DNA from: Platycnemis pennipes
Lineage: Eukaryota; Arthropoda; Insecta; Odonata; Platycnemididae
Assembly: GCA_933228895.1 (NCBI GenBank)
Contig: OW121851.1
Location: 131,673,624 to 131,737,623, forward strand
Length of the DNA: 64,000 nt
Direction of reading: 5' to 3'
Position 1 is the stretch's first letter, and the number at the start of each line of letters is the position of its first letter. Under the pieces are notes generated by a model. It was not told the origin of the DNA and did not search any database. It worked only from the letters and a program-made list of their open reading frames with translations. Shown piece after piece: positions 1 through 12,599 of this stretch. The translations under genes and the position numbers were made by a program.

Positions 1-699
1 GGCGTAAGCATATCTCAACAAATTTCGATCTGATAACAAACTCTTTGATTTCCATGCACTTAACTTTTCTTCCTGTTGGAAGCCCCACTGAGGGCGGCTG
101 CAGACTTTAAAACCACCGATGATCAACTAAATTTTCCTTTGTCAAAATTTTCTTCGCTTTGGCAAATGCATCCGACGGATGGAGTGCTATGTTTGACACA
201 CGAGTACTCCCCGCCCAGTAGCAAAGGGTAGACCGATCACAGAGTAAGCTACATCCTGAATTCGATAGCGTTCCTGTGAATTGGGAGTCATCACAGCGAA
301 CTGGAGAGATCTAGCGACCCGTCACTCAACCAAGCAATTCACCGACTGCCTGTCTCAGGCCTCATACCACCTATGTACCCACCGGTCGGCCGACGAATAG
401 GCCGCGGTCGAAGACGGGCGATCGGCGGGGCTTTCGGCAGAAGTGACAAATGGTCGGCACGATATATTGAAGGCTATCTACTAAAAATGATACTAAGAAA
501 AATCATCATTTCCCTCCATTTCAATGTCAGTTGGGATATATGGTATGCACCGGGGCTGTGATTTGAGCTACTCATCTCTTATGTGAAAGTCTTTAGTCGG
601 CTTCTTTTGATTGTTACTTGCGCATTTTCAAAGTCTTCCAACTTTAGTTGTTCTCGATTTGTTCTTCTATTCTATTGAATTCTGTGACGGCCTTCATTT
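1..699. other. Non-coding DNA, nothing recognised
   Basis: Mixed-composition sequence with no long open frame, no repeat seen elsewhere in the window and no RNA gene that I can recognise. The short open frame at 373-561 is arginine/glycine-rich at its start, then AT-rich, and looks like chance. Confidence 0.5.
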
Positions 700-1020
700 A
701 TTACACTTTTTGAGGTCACCTTTTCGTCTCTCTTACCTTTTCCCCCTTCCGCACCCAATCTCCCCTCCTTCGCCCCCCCCCCCCTCCTTCACCAAGACGC
801 ACTCGCCCTCCTCGCTGTAATGTACCTCTTCTACATTTCTCGGAAGCCGCCGACGTCTTCCCCGATCCAAAGCCGCGAAACTCGATTTGCCGCGCCCTCT
901 CTCCGCCCGACATCCGATGATCCCGCGTGATCCTGCTTCTCTGCCCGCTTCCCTTTCGACGCTTTCCCCCGCTTACCCTGATCCTCTACATCATCTGCTA
1001 TTTCTCTCCCTTGTTCCACC
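700..1020. repeat. Pyrimidine-rich GC island with C12 run
   Basis: The + strand is dominated by C and T and carries a run of 12 C at 773-784. Open frames on both strands through it are serine/proline- or arginine/glycine-rich, as expected from composition alone. It is the first of a series of similar islands in the window. Confidence 0.7.
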
Positions 1021-2470
1021 ATTTCTACAGCACGAATGAAATAAGAGGACTTTAAACATAATGGCGCCTGATAGTGAATCCTATTTTTTCCGATACACTA
1101 TGTATGCACCCAGCGTATGTACCGCAGAAAATTTGTTCGCAGAACTTGGGACTAAACTTAGATTGATTTTCGTTAGATCCCAGCTATAACAAATGTTTAT
1201 ATTGTGGAGATATTTTCAATCATATCGGCTTTTATCTGAGCAATGAATCTTGCTGAGTGATTCAAATGTTGCTCGTTCCATCATCCGTTCGTAATTTCCT
1301 ATACTTTCTGAAAGCTTCATAATCTAGATGCTATAAAAAAATAATCCTTTTATCCATCAAATTGACCAGATTTGGCTCTGTAGGCTATAGTTTAAATTAT
1401 CAATTAGAGATGGTTTTTTTTAAATGACAAGATTAAAAGGTGAGTTTTTCCACTTACGATGAGAGGCATTCATTATTGACGTGGTCCATGCCATCGAGAA
1501 GTTAATTTATTTGGATAGGTGTTGCTTTTCTATTTACCCATGAAGCTCCGGCAGTGTACCAGACAATTTTAATTGTTTTCAATATATCATGGCTTGTTAG
1601 GCATGCAGCTACAAAAAGTTGTGCAGATCTTGTGCCATGTTTGCTTCGCATCACGAAAATAGGACGTATAATTCTAACACCCCAAAGAGAAGTAACAATT
1701 AAGGAATTAAAAAAATGTAGTGTTTACTTTTGGCACCGGGGAAATTCATAGGTTACAGCACTTAGATCGCCAGGTTCCACTCCCTGGTAAATAGGGAAAT
1801 TAAACGGGGTAACCATTAGATTTCTAGTATTAGTTCTATGTTCCTTGCACATTTTCGAAGTCAATTTTGAACCAGCATCAAATAACGCCAAAAAAAGATA
1901 GATGCGCTAGCCTTATGTATCATCTGCAGAGCTGCTTAGTAAAACCCTTATAACATTACGCTCTGGAGATAGTTTTGATCTGGGAATCAGATATAGAGGC
2001 CATGTTCAGGATGACATAGTGTTAAATTGATGAAATTCCTCAGGCGTCACGTGGGAGAACCACTACATTTTCGATAACGTTTACGCCAGTATTTAGAAGG
2101 TTTCATTGATTTTTTTCGGGCAGAATAAATTTTAGAACTTTAAAAAAAAAATAAATTTTAAAAAAAGCAAAGTGTCGGTGTTCTTTTACCTAGTGACATT
2201 GTGTTATTTTGTTGTTCTTAAATGTATTTAATTATTCTATTCGGAGCTGTTATTACTTGGGGGAGTCAGCCGAAAAGGATCTTATAACCACCATTAAGGA
2301 TGGACGACTATTTAGGGAGAAGTAAGAATATTTTGAAAACGTAGGGAGGGTGGAGTGAAACTCGGATCGGCATTAGGCTATTCTAATGAAAAGCGATATG
2401 AGGTGGTTTAATGGCCTATTAAACGGATGGGGAACTGGACTTAAATTGCTCTTCACATCTAAGTTGGGAT
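1021..2470. other. AT-rich non-coding DNA
   Basis: AT-rich sequence with A/T homopolymers near 2140-2170. I found no coding frame, RNA gene or match to other repeats in the window. Confidence 0.55.
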
Positions 2471-2479
2471 TGGCACACT

Positions 2480-2562
2480 GCTGAACAATCTTAGCCACTA
2501 ACAGGGTTCGAGACGGGATGGTATTCCATTACTCTAGCCACCACACCAACCCGATTCTCTCC
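2480..2562 (-). repeat. Degenerate tRNA-derived SINE head
   Basis: Read on the minus strand, 2540-2526 gives TGGCTAGAGTAATGG, close to an RNA polymerase III A box and preceded by GGGTTGGTGTGG. A degenerate B-box-like GTCTCGAACCC follows at 2514-2504. The spacing between the two boxes is only 11 bases, against about 30 in tRNAs, so the anticodon region has been lost. It resembles the head of the element at 2.9 kb. A decayed SINE is the best reading, but the short spacing leaves real doubt. Confidence 0.35.
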
Positions 2563-2899
2563 TATTATGGTTGCTAACCGTTGTGTCGCTGAATTTCAGG
2601 GTCAAAGGGGTGCTGCGAGGTTATTGCGAGAAAACGAAAATATTTAGCAGGATCAAATTGTGAATTTGTAACTCTTCACCCGACAGATGGCAAACGTAAT
2701 GGAAGCAGTTCTTGTAACCTAAAGACTGATTGCTGTAAAGCGCCGATCATCCTTGGTAATGGGATGGAATTCCAGTTGTATAGATAAAAAAGTGTACGAT
2801 GGGTGCCCCAAGTAACATCATTAAAAAGGTGCCACGGGCGTAAAAGTTTGGAAGTCACTGCTCTCTCTCACCAGCTCTATATATATGGTGCTCTTCTAG

Positions 2900-3260
2900 C
2901 CTCTCTCTCTCCGATGGAGAATCGGGGGTCGGGTCGGTGTAGTGCTTTGAGTACTCGCCCCTGAATGGGATGGGCCCGGATTCGATACCCGGCTGTTGAA
3001 AATATTTTTCTGGCATTGGTAAACTGGTCCCTAACTTGAGTGCCTTGTGGAGGACATTTACACAGAGACAGGTTCAGTACTCCGTCCGTCGAATGGGATG
3101 TTAAGTCCTCTTGTCGCCTTTTTCGCTGAGAGCAGGCTAATTTTGACGCCGGGTTTCTCTCCACCCTTCCTCCTTTCCCTTCCATTCCCATTCTTGTACC
3201 TTTTCTGCCGGTCCGAAGCGCCTATTGGTGCAGCAACAGACTAGAAAACGCATGGTGACG
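2900..3260 (+). repeat. tRNA-derived SINE
   Basis: A tRNA-like head begins near 2925: an A-box-like GGTGTAGTGCTTTGAG at about 2935-2950, then a B-box-like GGATTCGATACC at about 2979-2990, about 28 bases apart, which fits a tRNA promoter. An unrelated body follows, with GAATGGGATGTTAAGTCC at 3091-3108, a type of block often seen in arthropod SINE bodies. The far end is uncertain and I place it near 3260. There is no poly(A) tail that I can define. The minus-strand open frame at 2877-3191 lies entirely inside this repeat and is not a gene. Confidence 0.6.
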
Positions 3261-3338
3261 ATGTGGAGGATCAACAGTCTAGTTGATCGGCCCAATGTGG
3301 GCTTCATTGCGCATTTTTAATGGCCTCACTCTTCCGCC

Positions 3339-3861
3339 GTGCCTCGCGCCCACTCTATAGCTCAATCCATGCGTGCTACTCCGCCACCTCTTCCCCGTTC
3401 ACCTTGCATCGACACACCTCCGCACCAGGAGGCTCTATCCCGTCTCACGACCAAGTCGTTCCAGTACAAGGTGTTCGCTAACAATCTCACCCTCCTCGCC
3501 ACCGTCTCCTATTCGTGCGTGCTATTCACTGCGAACAGGTAGCTTGCATCTGTATGTTTTCTTCCGTTCCCCAACGTTCTCGGCACTGTTGCCTTCGTTT
3601 CCCATCCTTTCGCATAACCTCGTGCCTCCTGTCGAAGCCTATATGTTTTTCTCTTTTATTTTGACCAGGTGCGATGGCGCATGTCTATTTCATTGCCGTC
3701 AGTGGTGTGTCTGGACTCAATCGGGCTTGTATCGTTCTTCACTGGGTTTTTCATCCGTACAGGCGTCGCTGCGTACTGATCTGACTATCGCCGCCGCATT
3801 TATTATCTTTCAATTTTTCATAAAAACACAATATTTTTGTCGAGCGTTTGGTTTATGCTAA
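3339..3861 (+). other. Pyrimidine-rich segment, open frame of doubtful meaning
   Basis: The + strand is C+T-rich and open in two frames (3339-3542 and 3373-3861). The predicted peptides are rich in Ser, Pro, Leu and Phe, with no domain I recognise. A good acceptor-like string (TTTTATTTTGACCAG) ends at about 3669, with no convincing donor after it. I consider this non-coding. Confidence 0.45.
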
Positions 3862-4640
3862 GATTATCGTAATCAAGAGCATTTTTTCTATCTGGAATCT
3901 ATGCATCGGATGTTTTTTGGTCCGTAATCAAGGTCCATTACCACGTAACTCCGATTAAAAATGATGGCGTTGTCCGTTATTTTTTTTGGCAGCCACACTA
4001 TTTGATAACGATGAATTTGAGTTTAATAATTTTTTTTCTGTGTTCATACATCCCATTATGGTAAACCTTTGTACTCATTTTTAAGTCGTATTTTGTGGCA
4101 ATAATGGCCAAGGGTGGGTAATTGGATAGGATAATTTAGATTTTATCCTAACCAAAGCTATGAGTAAATGATTAGACCATCGTGCTGCTTTTCGAATTAT
4201 GCTTTAAATGATAAATCTGCAGTGAATACCTATTCCAGTGAATTTAATCTCGTAAGATTTGGCACGTGGTTCATGAAAGGTTCATGGCTTGATTTATTTA
4301 AAGAAAATGTTCCTAAACTACTCATCATCCGTGAAACTTGCCACTTTTGTTTGAATCTTAACGGAAATGGGAGGAGTCGAAGAGTTTTATTCCTAAGTAC
4401 CAGACAGTAACTATTCGTACGGACATGATATTCCGTTATTACGCCCTTAAGATTAAGGAATATCATTTCTGAGGTCCTGGGCTTCGTGATGGAGTGGGGG
4501 AGGCTTGAGGGGGGGCGGGGCACATAATGGAAGGAGGCGTGATATTTCGTTCGCAAATCTGATCCCTCATCTCTCCACGAATCGGCGGAATCTCGCCTTT
4601 TAAATAGGGATGGGGGAAGAGAAATGAAGGTGCCGTGAGC
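3862..4640. other. AT-rich non-coding DNA
   Basis: AT-rich, turning purine-rich (GGGGGAGG-type) near 4490-4530. Overlapping open frames on opposite strands (4168-4410 +, 4230-4556 -) have no recognisable content. Confidence 0.5.
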
Positions 4641-5060
4641 AACCTTTCGGTGGATTTCCCCGCTGCGAGGAAGGCGTTCGCTGCCACGTACCCCAGCCTC
4701 CCCCCCTCGTTTCTCTCCCCTTCTCCCTCCACTATTTCCTCATACACGCCCCTCCAGCCAATGCTGCTGGTGCCTCACGCCTTTCCTCGAACGCATCCCT
4801 TCTATTTTTCTCCGCTCGCTCCGCCATCTTTTTGTCTCATTCTCATGACCTACACGCTACCGCTTCCGACATTTTGTGACCCACTCTACATATTCGTTTA
4901 AAACATTTTTTCTCTTCACCAACCCCTCATCTTATCATTCTATACTTTAATGCTCCTCGGTTTCCCATCGAGGATTGTCTCATATCATTTTTTTTACCCT
5001 CCGTTCCTTTCCCTTTCATTTCCTTTCCGCCATGCGTGTCTGGCTGTGCGTTTTTTCGTT
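4641..5060. repeat. Pyrimidine-rich GC island
   Basis: C+T-rich on the + strand, with many CCCCTCC and TTTCTC blocks. Open frames here encode Ser/Pro/Leu-rich low-complexity peptides and are a by-product of composition. Confidence 0.65.
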
Positions 5061-5835
5061 CGCTTAAGTTCTCCTTTTCATTTGCCGTTGGTGGCAAAAA
5101 TCTTGGTTTTCGCTTACCAGGAGAAACGGCTGATATAGAACGGTATGTGATCCTTTTTTTGTCGGTGGCATATAACCGAAGTTTCAGAGAATACCTTATC
5201 TTGGATCATTGCTTTTGCTGGAATTATCAATAGCTAAAATTGCAATTTGATTTATCGGTACTTTCGTCGTACAGCATTGAAAGTCGTCAAATTAAGGTTT
5301 AACTATCGTTTGCACATAGTACTTATCTGTTTTAAAGGATGCCGAAGGATCCTGAATATTATTCCTCTCATTGCGGTCTTTGTGACGGTATTCCGTTCAT
5401 TTAATGAAAACTGTTGGTGACTTAAGGCAGAAGACACACACAGTGCTCAAAACAATGATCTTGAAGGTATTCAGGAAACTTAAGGTATGTGGTAATATTT
5501 TGGATCCTTAACTGAACACATTTACGTAGAAATACAGTTGTTAAAGTCTATTCACTTCCTTCTTTTCCTTTTGAGACATAGATACTTACGATTGCAATTT
5601 TTGAAAGATCATCAACATTTGAAAAATAGGTTATTCAAGCAAATATTGCTTTGCCTTTGCTTTACATGTGCGTCAATGGATCTCTAGTGAAAAAAGGGGA
5701 AGAGTAAGAGAGTGAAATGGAAAAGTAGAACCATCTTAGCCAGAACTCATTTCCATGGCCACGCGTCTTTTCCTCCATTAGTTACGCTCCTTCCTCTCAT
5801 GTCTTCTGAGCTCGCCTCTTTTTTGTAACTTTGAA
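5061..5835. other. AT-rich non-coding DNA
   Basis: No open frame of interest, no repeat shared with the rest of the window and no RNA gene seen. Confidence 0.5.
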
Positions 5836-6330
5836 TTACCTGCGCTTCTTTTGCGACGTGTTCTTGATCATCGTTTACTTCATTTCATTCCCCTGCATGC
5901 AGCCTTCTTACCCTGTCGCCTTCCTTTCTTTGAGCTCGCATCCATCCTATTAATCTTCTTGGCCCTTTTCCTTACGTTCTTCACCATTCTTCCACTCGCA
6001 AATGTGTCTTCGGAGCCTCTCTCCATCTCCCGTCCGCCTCTCCCCTTATGCCTATCGAGTTACACCCTGCCGATCCCTCGTCCCAACCCCTCGCCTAATC
6101 TCCCCTGCATGATCTCGCCCCTTCGCCAGCTCCCTCCGCCTACTCCCTTTTTTCCCTCTTCACCTGTCCCTCCCGCTTCCCCCGCCTTCCCTCGATCCCT
6201 AGCGCCTCGCCTTCTCCGCCCTTAATCCCTCCCGTCCTTAACCCTTCCTCCTTCCCTCTTCACGCCCCCGGGCCTTCGCACGCCGGCCGTTCTTCCGCCG
6301 TCTCCCCTTTGATTCCCCCTCGCGGCTCTT
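5836..6330. repeat. Long pyrimidine-rich GC island
   Basis: About 500 bases with almost no purine runs on the + strand. A frame open from 5851 to 6225 encodes a Pro/Ser/Leu-rich peptide and is low-complexity. It is followed at once by a purine-rich stretch (6370-6560), giving a sharp change of strand composition near 6360. Confidence 0.7.
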
Positions 6331-6369
6331 ATTCCTTTCCGCCGGATCCCAATTCCTGAAGAGCTCCTC

Positions 6370-6690
6370 CATAGGTTAATGGGGGCACGTGTCTGGAATC
6401 GGAAAACGGTCTTCGAAGGACTGGCAGGTCGGGGGGGAATGGGGACTGGAATGGGGGTTTTCGCAAGGAAGTACGGGTTTGGTCGTAAGGGGCGGTCGGA
6501 GAAGGGGATGGATCCGAGCGGAAAAAGTATAAAAGAGGGGAAGAAAGGGGTTCTTGCGATTTGGAGAATTAGGTTGTGTGTGCGCGCTCTTCCCTTTGCT
6601 GCCCGAACACTTTGCCCTAGGTCCCCTCAAAATCCGAAGTCCCCATTCCCCCCTCCCATTGCGATTCTGTTTACACCGCGATGAGCGCCG
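6370..6690. repeat. Purine-rich GC segment with TATA-like site
   Basis: G+A-rich on the + strand. It holds TATAAAAG at 6528-6535 inside a GC-rich setting. This looks like a TATA box, but no initiator, transcript or coding frame can be tied to it, so promoter activity is only a possibility. Confidence 0.4.
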
Positions 6691-8350
6691 ACTATGGATT
6701 CGGAGACATGTACCACGTGCAATGACGTCACGGGCGGTGGAAGAGGTATTAAGGCTAAAGGGAAGTTTCGTCTTTTTACTCCTTTTCCGGAATGTCTAGA
6801 GGGACTGTTTCCAAACGCTTATAGAATTGTCTCCTCCCCGAGGTTTTTTCCTTTCTTTATCCACGACGATTTTTCATTCGAAGGTTGAAACTTACCTATT
6901 TGTATGGACAGTGAGTTAAGGGAAGACGTTTTTCTACATTGTCCAATCGGATGTTTTTTTTTTGGAAATCTCGGAAGGCCCCGCTTTTCAACGCTTCTAA
7001 ATTCTGTTCATGTCTTGTATTCATTTGCACTTGCGCTCGAATTACAAATTTCATTATTTTCCTGTTGGATTTATTAATTCCATTCCATTATGGTATGATA
7101 TATAAAGCAAAGGGAATATCCAAATAGCATGATTGGTCGTCCTAATGCAACTCCATATGCATAGAACTCTTTATGTCACCGTAAGAATTTATCACAGGAG
7201 TTATGTCACACCAGGAACATGGGTGGTACTCGTTAGTATTTTAAGAAGGGTATTCGTTTCGCGCTCCTATTTCTTATACCAAATATTTACCAATAGAAGA
7301 CATATATACACCCTATAACTATAGGTATAACTATCTATAAAGCTATATACATAATGTATAAAATATTACTATAAATTATATATAGTATATATAAGCTTAC
7401 AACGCATGGAGCGTTTCTAGCTAAGTATTCAATTGGATAATATACAATATTATATCCATATATATTCATATTTATTTATTGGATATTATGGAAAAAAGGT
7501 TGAAATTCAGTCAAATATTTAATTATCTACTGTACATTTCCAGAACTGTCTAATTTTACAAAATTTCAAAGGTTTTCCATCGAATCGTTTTCGAAGACCA
7601 AATTGTCGCCCATTCCATTGACTCATAGCACCCGATTTACGTTGTTATTCGTGCTCCTAGACCGGTTCCCACAGCCAGGCGAAATCCTTGTCCCGCCACG
7701 TTATACGAAATACTAATACCATAGATCTATGGAGTATTCTCTTGCAGTGCATTCAGTGTCGCTGTCGGTCACTTGCAATTGATTCTTAATTATTCGTAGT
7801 CTTCCTTACTTGCAAGTCCTCGATTCTTTCATTTTGTACTTTTTCCGTACAGTTTTCATAAAAAATATAAGAAAATGAAAATGTAGAATGAAAATATAAG
7901 AAATGGGAATATGGTAAGGGAGTGACGTATATGACCTATCTCAATGGCTTGCATAAGGCTGAGTGATTCTAAAAGTTAGCGTAAGTCTGCTTCTGGAATA
8001 AAGTTTCTCCTGTGGGACTTAAATGTTTGCCATGTGGGCATCACTAATTTGTTGACTACGATCTCCAAATAATGTGAAATATTTGGTCAAGCTACAATGC
8101 ATTAAAATGTTAAAGCATGCAATTAATATTATGTTAAAGCAATTCATAAAATCACTACACCTGAAGGGAAACGAGACATCTTAGAAGGGTTAACATAAAT
8201 GAATTAATTGATCGAGAGTGGGTACAATTAGCCATAATCTCGTAATTTAGCATTTAGTCATGTCATTGATGTGTTACCGAAATAATATGAAGGTTATGGA
8301 CGAAGCGTTACTGCAATAAGATTTTGCTTGTTGAAACAGAGAATCGAGGA
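6691..8350. other. AT-rich non-coding DNA with TA-rich core
   Basis: Strongly AT-rich, with a dense TATA/ATAT-type run at about 7310-7480. No gene or known repeat recognised apart from one copy of the 38-bp direct repeat listed separately. Confidence 0.55.
7410..7447 (+). repeat. 38-bp direct repeat, copy 1
   Basis: The string GCTAAGTATTCAATTGGAT and its flanks recur at 8351-8388 with two or three differences, in the same orientation, about 940 bases away. The intervening sequence shows no terminal repeats that I can identify. Confidence 0.75.
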
Positions 8351-8388
8351 AGCGTTTCGAGCTAAGTATTCAATTGGATGATATACAA
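8351..8388 (+). repeat. 38-bp direct repeat, copy 2
   Basis: Second copy of the repeat at 7410-7447. It lies immediately upstream of a short stretch (GTGGTCGATGGCGTACTC, about 8400-8417) that resembles SINE-head sequence also seen near 45,535. Confidence 0.75.
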
Positions 8389-8529
8389 CTTACTCCGAGG
8401 TGGTCGATGGCGTACTCTTTGGTAAAATAACTAGGCATATTTTGAGTTTCGGGTTTAGACTCGGTGTTCAGGGGCTCCAAACACCAAACGCACTTTAGGT
8501 TAATATTGATACAGTCGCAACATTTATGC

Positions 8530-8595
8530 CTGATCCGCGAATTGAACCTGGGGTTTTTACGTTACTGACCTTGCTGCCACTGCAGTTTGGAGACT
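8530..8595 (-). repeat. tRNA-derived SINE-like fragment
   Basis: On the minus strand there is an A-box-like TGGCAGCAAGGTC (8579-8567) followed by a B-box-like GGTTCAATTCGCGG (8548-8535). The two are about 18 bases apart, short for an intact tRNA. The order and orientation of the boxes support a tRNA-derived repeat, but its ends cannot be placed. Confidence 0.35.
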
Positions 8596-8599
8596 CGAG

Positions 8600-9760
8600 T
8601 GCTGGTTGTTGAGTCCCAGTTATAATTATGAAATTTAATCATGAATTAATCGAAAGAGATTACTTGAGTCATGTTTCAGTTGCTCTCAATGTGTGCAGTA
8701 TATTTTGAGTATGAACGGATTGGAAAATGAATGGAAATATGAAAAAATGGATACATGGAAAAGGAATGGCAAATATGTTTGTTGCTCTGTATTTCCTTAC
8801 CTATTGTCGAGGTTAGTTATTGTGATCCAAGTGTCTTTAATTATTTTCGATGTCACGAAACCATTCTCCTGAATTTACTGTAAATCGATTATAAGATTTT
8901 CTTTGGTTATTAATTATAGAATTGAATCGTGGTACAAAGATATAAAATATTTTTTTCTCTTTTTTCAGTTAGAATACTCTGTGAACGTTTTTCAAGTTTT
9001 GTTTTTCTTAGCGTCGATATTGAATGTACTCTATTGTATATTCATTATTGTTTCTTTATTTATGGCCTGTAGATTTAAAATTCCTTTCCAATATTTTGAC
9101 TCCATTTAGCAAATAGAGTAAAAGATTATGCTGAGGATTTTTCGCAAATGAAGTCTCTTTTTAACGAGGTAATGCCTTAGAACCTTTTACCGTAAAGCCA
9201 ATATATACTATCTATTCAAACGAATATATGCTGTACTGTGGATAGAATACAGCATAAAATTTAAAGGTGATATCTTTGTGGCATCTAATTGGATAAAGTG
9301 ATCGTAGGTGCTTAAAATTATCAATATTTCAACAGTAGAAAAGTACTAACGGATGTACTTCCCAAAGGAGTAGAAAACATTTTATTTAAAGGCGTGGAAA
9401 TATTTGGATTGAAAATATTTCAATTTCAATTTAATTTCAATATTTCAATTGGAACAGTGGAGGTTGTGAGTGATAATTGTTTCATCGCAAGTGTTTACAA
9501 CATGCGCCACTGTAAGTGTCCGCCGGAAAGGAACTTAACACAGGCACCGCGGTGGTATCCTCTCTTCATAGCGAGATGGAAATGGCAACCTTCCGAATGA
9601 GTGCCTTTCACACATTTATTTTCCGTCACCACTATAGAAATGCATCCTTTGAAATCATTGTGGCAATACGTTAATAAATTTCACGAGAAATTGACAATGT
9701 TCATCCCTGCTTTAAAACGCCTTCTTTCGAGCACATTTCGAGGCGTCATGCATTTGTCAC
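8600..9760. other. AT-rich non-coding DNA
   Basis: A strong acceptor-like tract (TTTTTTTCTCTTTTTTCAG) ends at 8968, but no donor follows at exon distance. A run of AATATTTCAATTTC-type repeats lies at about 9405-9450. No gene recognised. Confidence 0.45.
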
Positions 9761-10925
9761 CCTTCTTCCACCCCGAACCTTCTTTCTCTCCCTCTCTCTT
9801 TCTCCGAGTGTATCTTTTTTAAATCAAGCTCCCGAGTGGAGAGACAAAAAAGAACCTGGGACGATAGCCGTGCAAATAAAGAGGCAAGTGGGTTGGGGGG
9901 GAGGAGGAAAGAGAGAGAGAAAGAAAGAGCGATCCGTACGGAAGGAGCTTTGATAAATGCCATTTTTCCTTCCTCCCACGCTCCCCCACCCTCCTCGAAC
10001 TGAGACGGATACTTCCGAATACGGAGTTCGCACCCCTTTCCACCTCAATCCTCCATCCAGCGACAACGGTGCGTAAACGCGGAGGGGAAAAAATGGAACC
10101 GATAAAACAAGCGCCATCTCGGAATAAAGGAAAGCCCTATCCTCTCTCTCTCCGCCTTTGCTTACCCCTTCTCTTCCCTCATGTTGCCCGGAGGAACAGA
10201 ATTTACGAAGGAGGAGAAGGTCTTGCAAGAGGAATGCGGACGGCCAAGAAATGTGTTTTTTATAAATGAATACATTTCTATGTTCATTCTATACTTACTT
10301 TTTGAAAACAAGAGCAAGAGATACCTTATTTTATGCACTCGCTTGCATGCAGATAAGGAGAAGGTCCATTTTTAAGAAGATTGATTTCTTTTTGGCCGAA
10401 GAACGGGTGATCTGCGGAGGGTCGTGGGCGGTGCAGGGGAGATGCAAAAATGGTGGAATAGGATGGCGACTGAGATAACGCGGGGATGGTTGGATGGAGT
10501 AGGATGGGTGGGGTGGAGGAGAGGGGGAGTGAGGTAGGGGGAGTGAGGTATCCGGAGCGTGTATGTGTGTGCGTGTGTTAGCATGCACAGATCTGGAAGG
10601 AACGGTCTACTGTTTTGGTTGCTAGGGAAACTGTGGGAAGAGGGCTTTTCCCCATGGAGTCGGGTTATTGCTATTGGATAGGCTTGCATCGGATGAGGGA
10701 TGGCGATAAGACCGCGCAGCAGTACGTCTGCAAAGGTGGAATGCCAAGCGAAGGGGAGACATTTGCCAGGAGAATGGGGGGTTGGCATGGGCTGGCAATT
10801 CGGGGAAGGGTGCGGCTGCGAGTAGTGGGGGAGGGCGTAGATACGGGACGATGAATAGGCTGGAGGAATTATGGCCAAGGGTGGCAAACGAGTCTTTAAT
10901 TCAGGGCTAACAGGGGCGACCATTG
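9761..10925. repeat. Mixed GC island: pyrimidine, GA, G-rich and GT tracts
   Basis: Pyrimidine-rich at 9770-9820, GA-rich at 9895-9935, G-rich at 10,420-10,560 and a GT-type microsatellite at about 10,560-10,580. The minus-strand open frames, up to 183 codons, are Pro/Ser/His-rich low-complexity products. No recognisable protein. Confidence 0.6.
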
Positions 10926-12590
10926 TAGGGCGGCCTGGGCGAGCGTTTTAGTGGGGGATCATCTAGTCGCGCCAAGTGTTTCCGTTCAAAATCGGTGAAT
11001 TGCTTCCTGAATCATGTGGCATGACCGTTAGTTTAGGCTTGCTTCCCCAACTGGCTTGTTCACAGCCATAGATTTCATGACTTATTCCAAAGGGAGGAGT
11101 CTGTTGTGACAATCTTATTCTTCATAAAGAAAACCAAATATTTTACAAATATATTTTATGGCGGTATCTGTCCAAATATTTCAGCTATAAGTATGCCTAC
11201 ATGCCGATGGAAATGTGAATAGATAATCAATGAGCGCCTGTTTTTTTATTGATTAAAATCTTTCTAAAATTGTTTCGGCGTTTCCTTTTTAACAATGCTG
11301 ATTTAGGTAGATTGATAATTTTATTTCTACACTAAAGTTTCATTAATTAGCAATTGGCACTGTACCATTCTTCGTTTATCTGTGACTATCAACCTTTGAT
11401 TATATTTCTTGGTCACTTGTAATATTTCCATTCCGAACAGTGTTAAGGTCCGAGTCATATTTTAGTCATATTTTATCTAAGTCATTTTAGCCTATGCCAT
11501 ATAGTTTTACACGAAACGAAATAGAGATAAAAACAAACATAAAATGGAGTGAATAAAATGTTTTTTCAGCTGAAATCTGAGATAGATTACAAAAACCATT
11601 GTATGTCATGCTTACACTATCATTGTCATTTTATAAGGTTCACATTCCTTTCACAGTCGTTGAACATGCTATGAATCAACAAAAAAATCAAAGAACCTCC
11701 TCTAATTATTTGTTGTTTTAATATTTGATTGCAGTGGAAAGTTTCACTTAACTTGAACAAATTTTAAGCTAAGAATACGTCTAGTTTACTCCAAACAAAT
11801 GTTTTTGTCCTATTCCAATTTCTTAATTTGGAGTGTTTACTAATTTTTGTTTCTAAGATAATTATATGAGAATACATTTTCTATTCTTCTGAGAATATAT
11901 TGTTATTCTTATCTTTAAAGATAAGTTAGGTTAGATAAGCCAAAGTTTTTCTATCTTACAGAATAGCAGTCTTTATCGTTTGATTGACTTATGTAACAGC
12001 GTATAGCAGTTATAGGGACGATTATTTGAGTAGAATCATAATTAAATTCCCTCTTCAAATACCGGAGTAATATAATATTTGCTAGACGTCCTATCTTAAA
12101 TAGGTATCGAGGTGTTATATTTTGCGTAAGAACTTTTTATTTTGTCGTAAGAAATTTTTATTCCCGGTTTATTCATCCTAAACAATAGGCCAGCTCCAAT
12201 GAAGAGATCGGATACCTTCAGGCACTTTGCAATGATGTTTTCACTCACCCTGTGGCGTTCATTCAACAAAATTAAAGATAATTTATTTGAAAATACACTT
12301 TGCATATATCGTAAGAGTTCCATCTCTTCAATGGGAATTGTTTTTGCATGAAGGGTGAAGAATACACAGGTGTTAGCCGCGGTATGTGCAGCTCTTTAAC
12401 GATATCCATTATGGCCTCTCATTTAGTCGAATGTCCTTTATGAGTTTTTCATGTTGTCATGCAAACATTTTGGCAGGGAAGGGTCACCCTTCATTTTGAC
12501 TCAGCTAACCGCTATCCATCTCGATTTTTATCCAGGTAATAAATCTATTCACATTCACCCTGGGGTCTCAACCAAAACTGGCCTTTAACC
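10926..12590. other. AT-rich non-coding DNA
   Basis: No repeat shared elsewhere in the window, no RNA gene, and only one small minus-strand open frame (12,096-12,323) with no recognisable content. Confidence 0.5.
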
Positions 12591-12599
12591 GCGGCGTCC

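Noticed and set aside
2877..3191. 104-codon minus-strand open frame
   Set aside because: It lies on the antisense strand of a tRNA-derived SINE.
6521..6541. TATA box with possible promoter
   Set aside because: The TATAAAAG match is real, but there is no initiator, transcript or gene downstream, so I do not call a promoter.
10372..10923. 183-codon minus-strand open frame
   Set aside because: Pro/Ser/His-rich translation of a G-rich + strand tract, with no recognisable domain.
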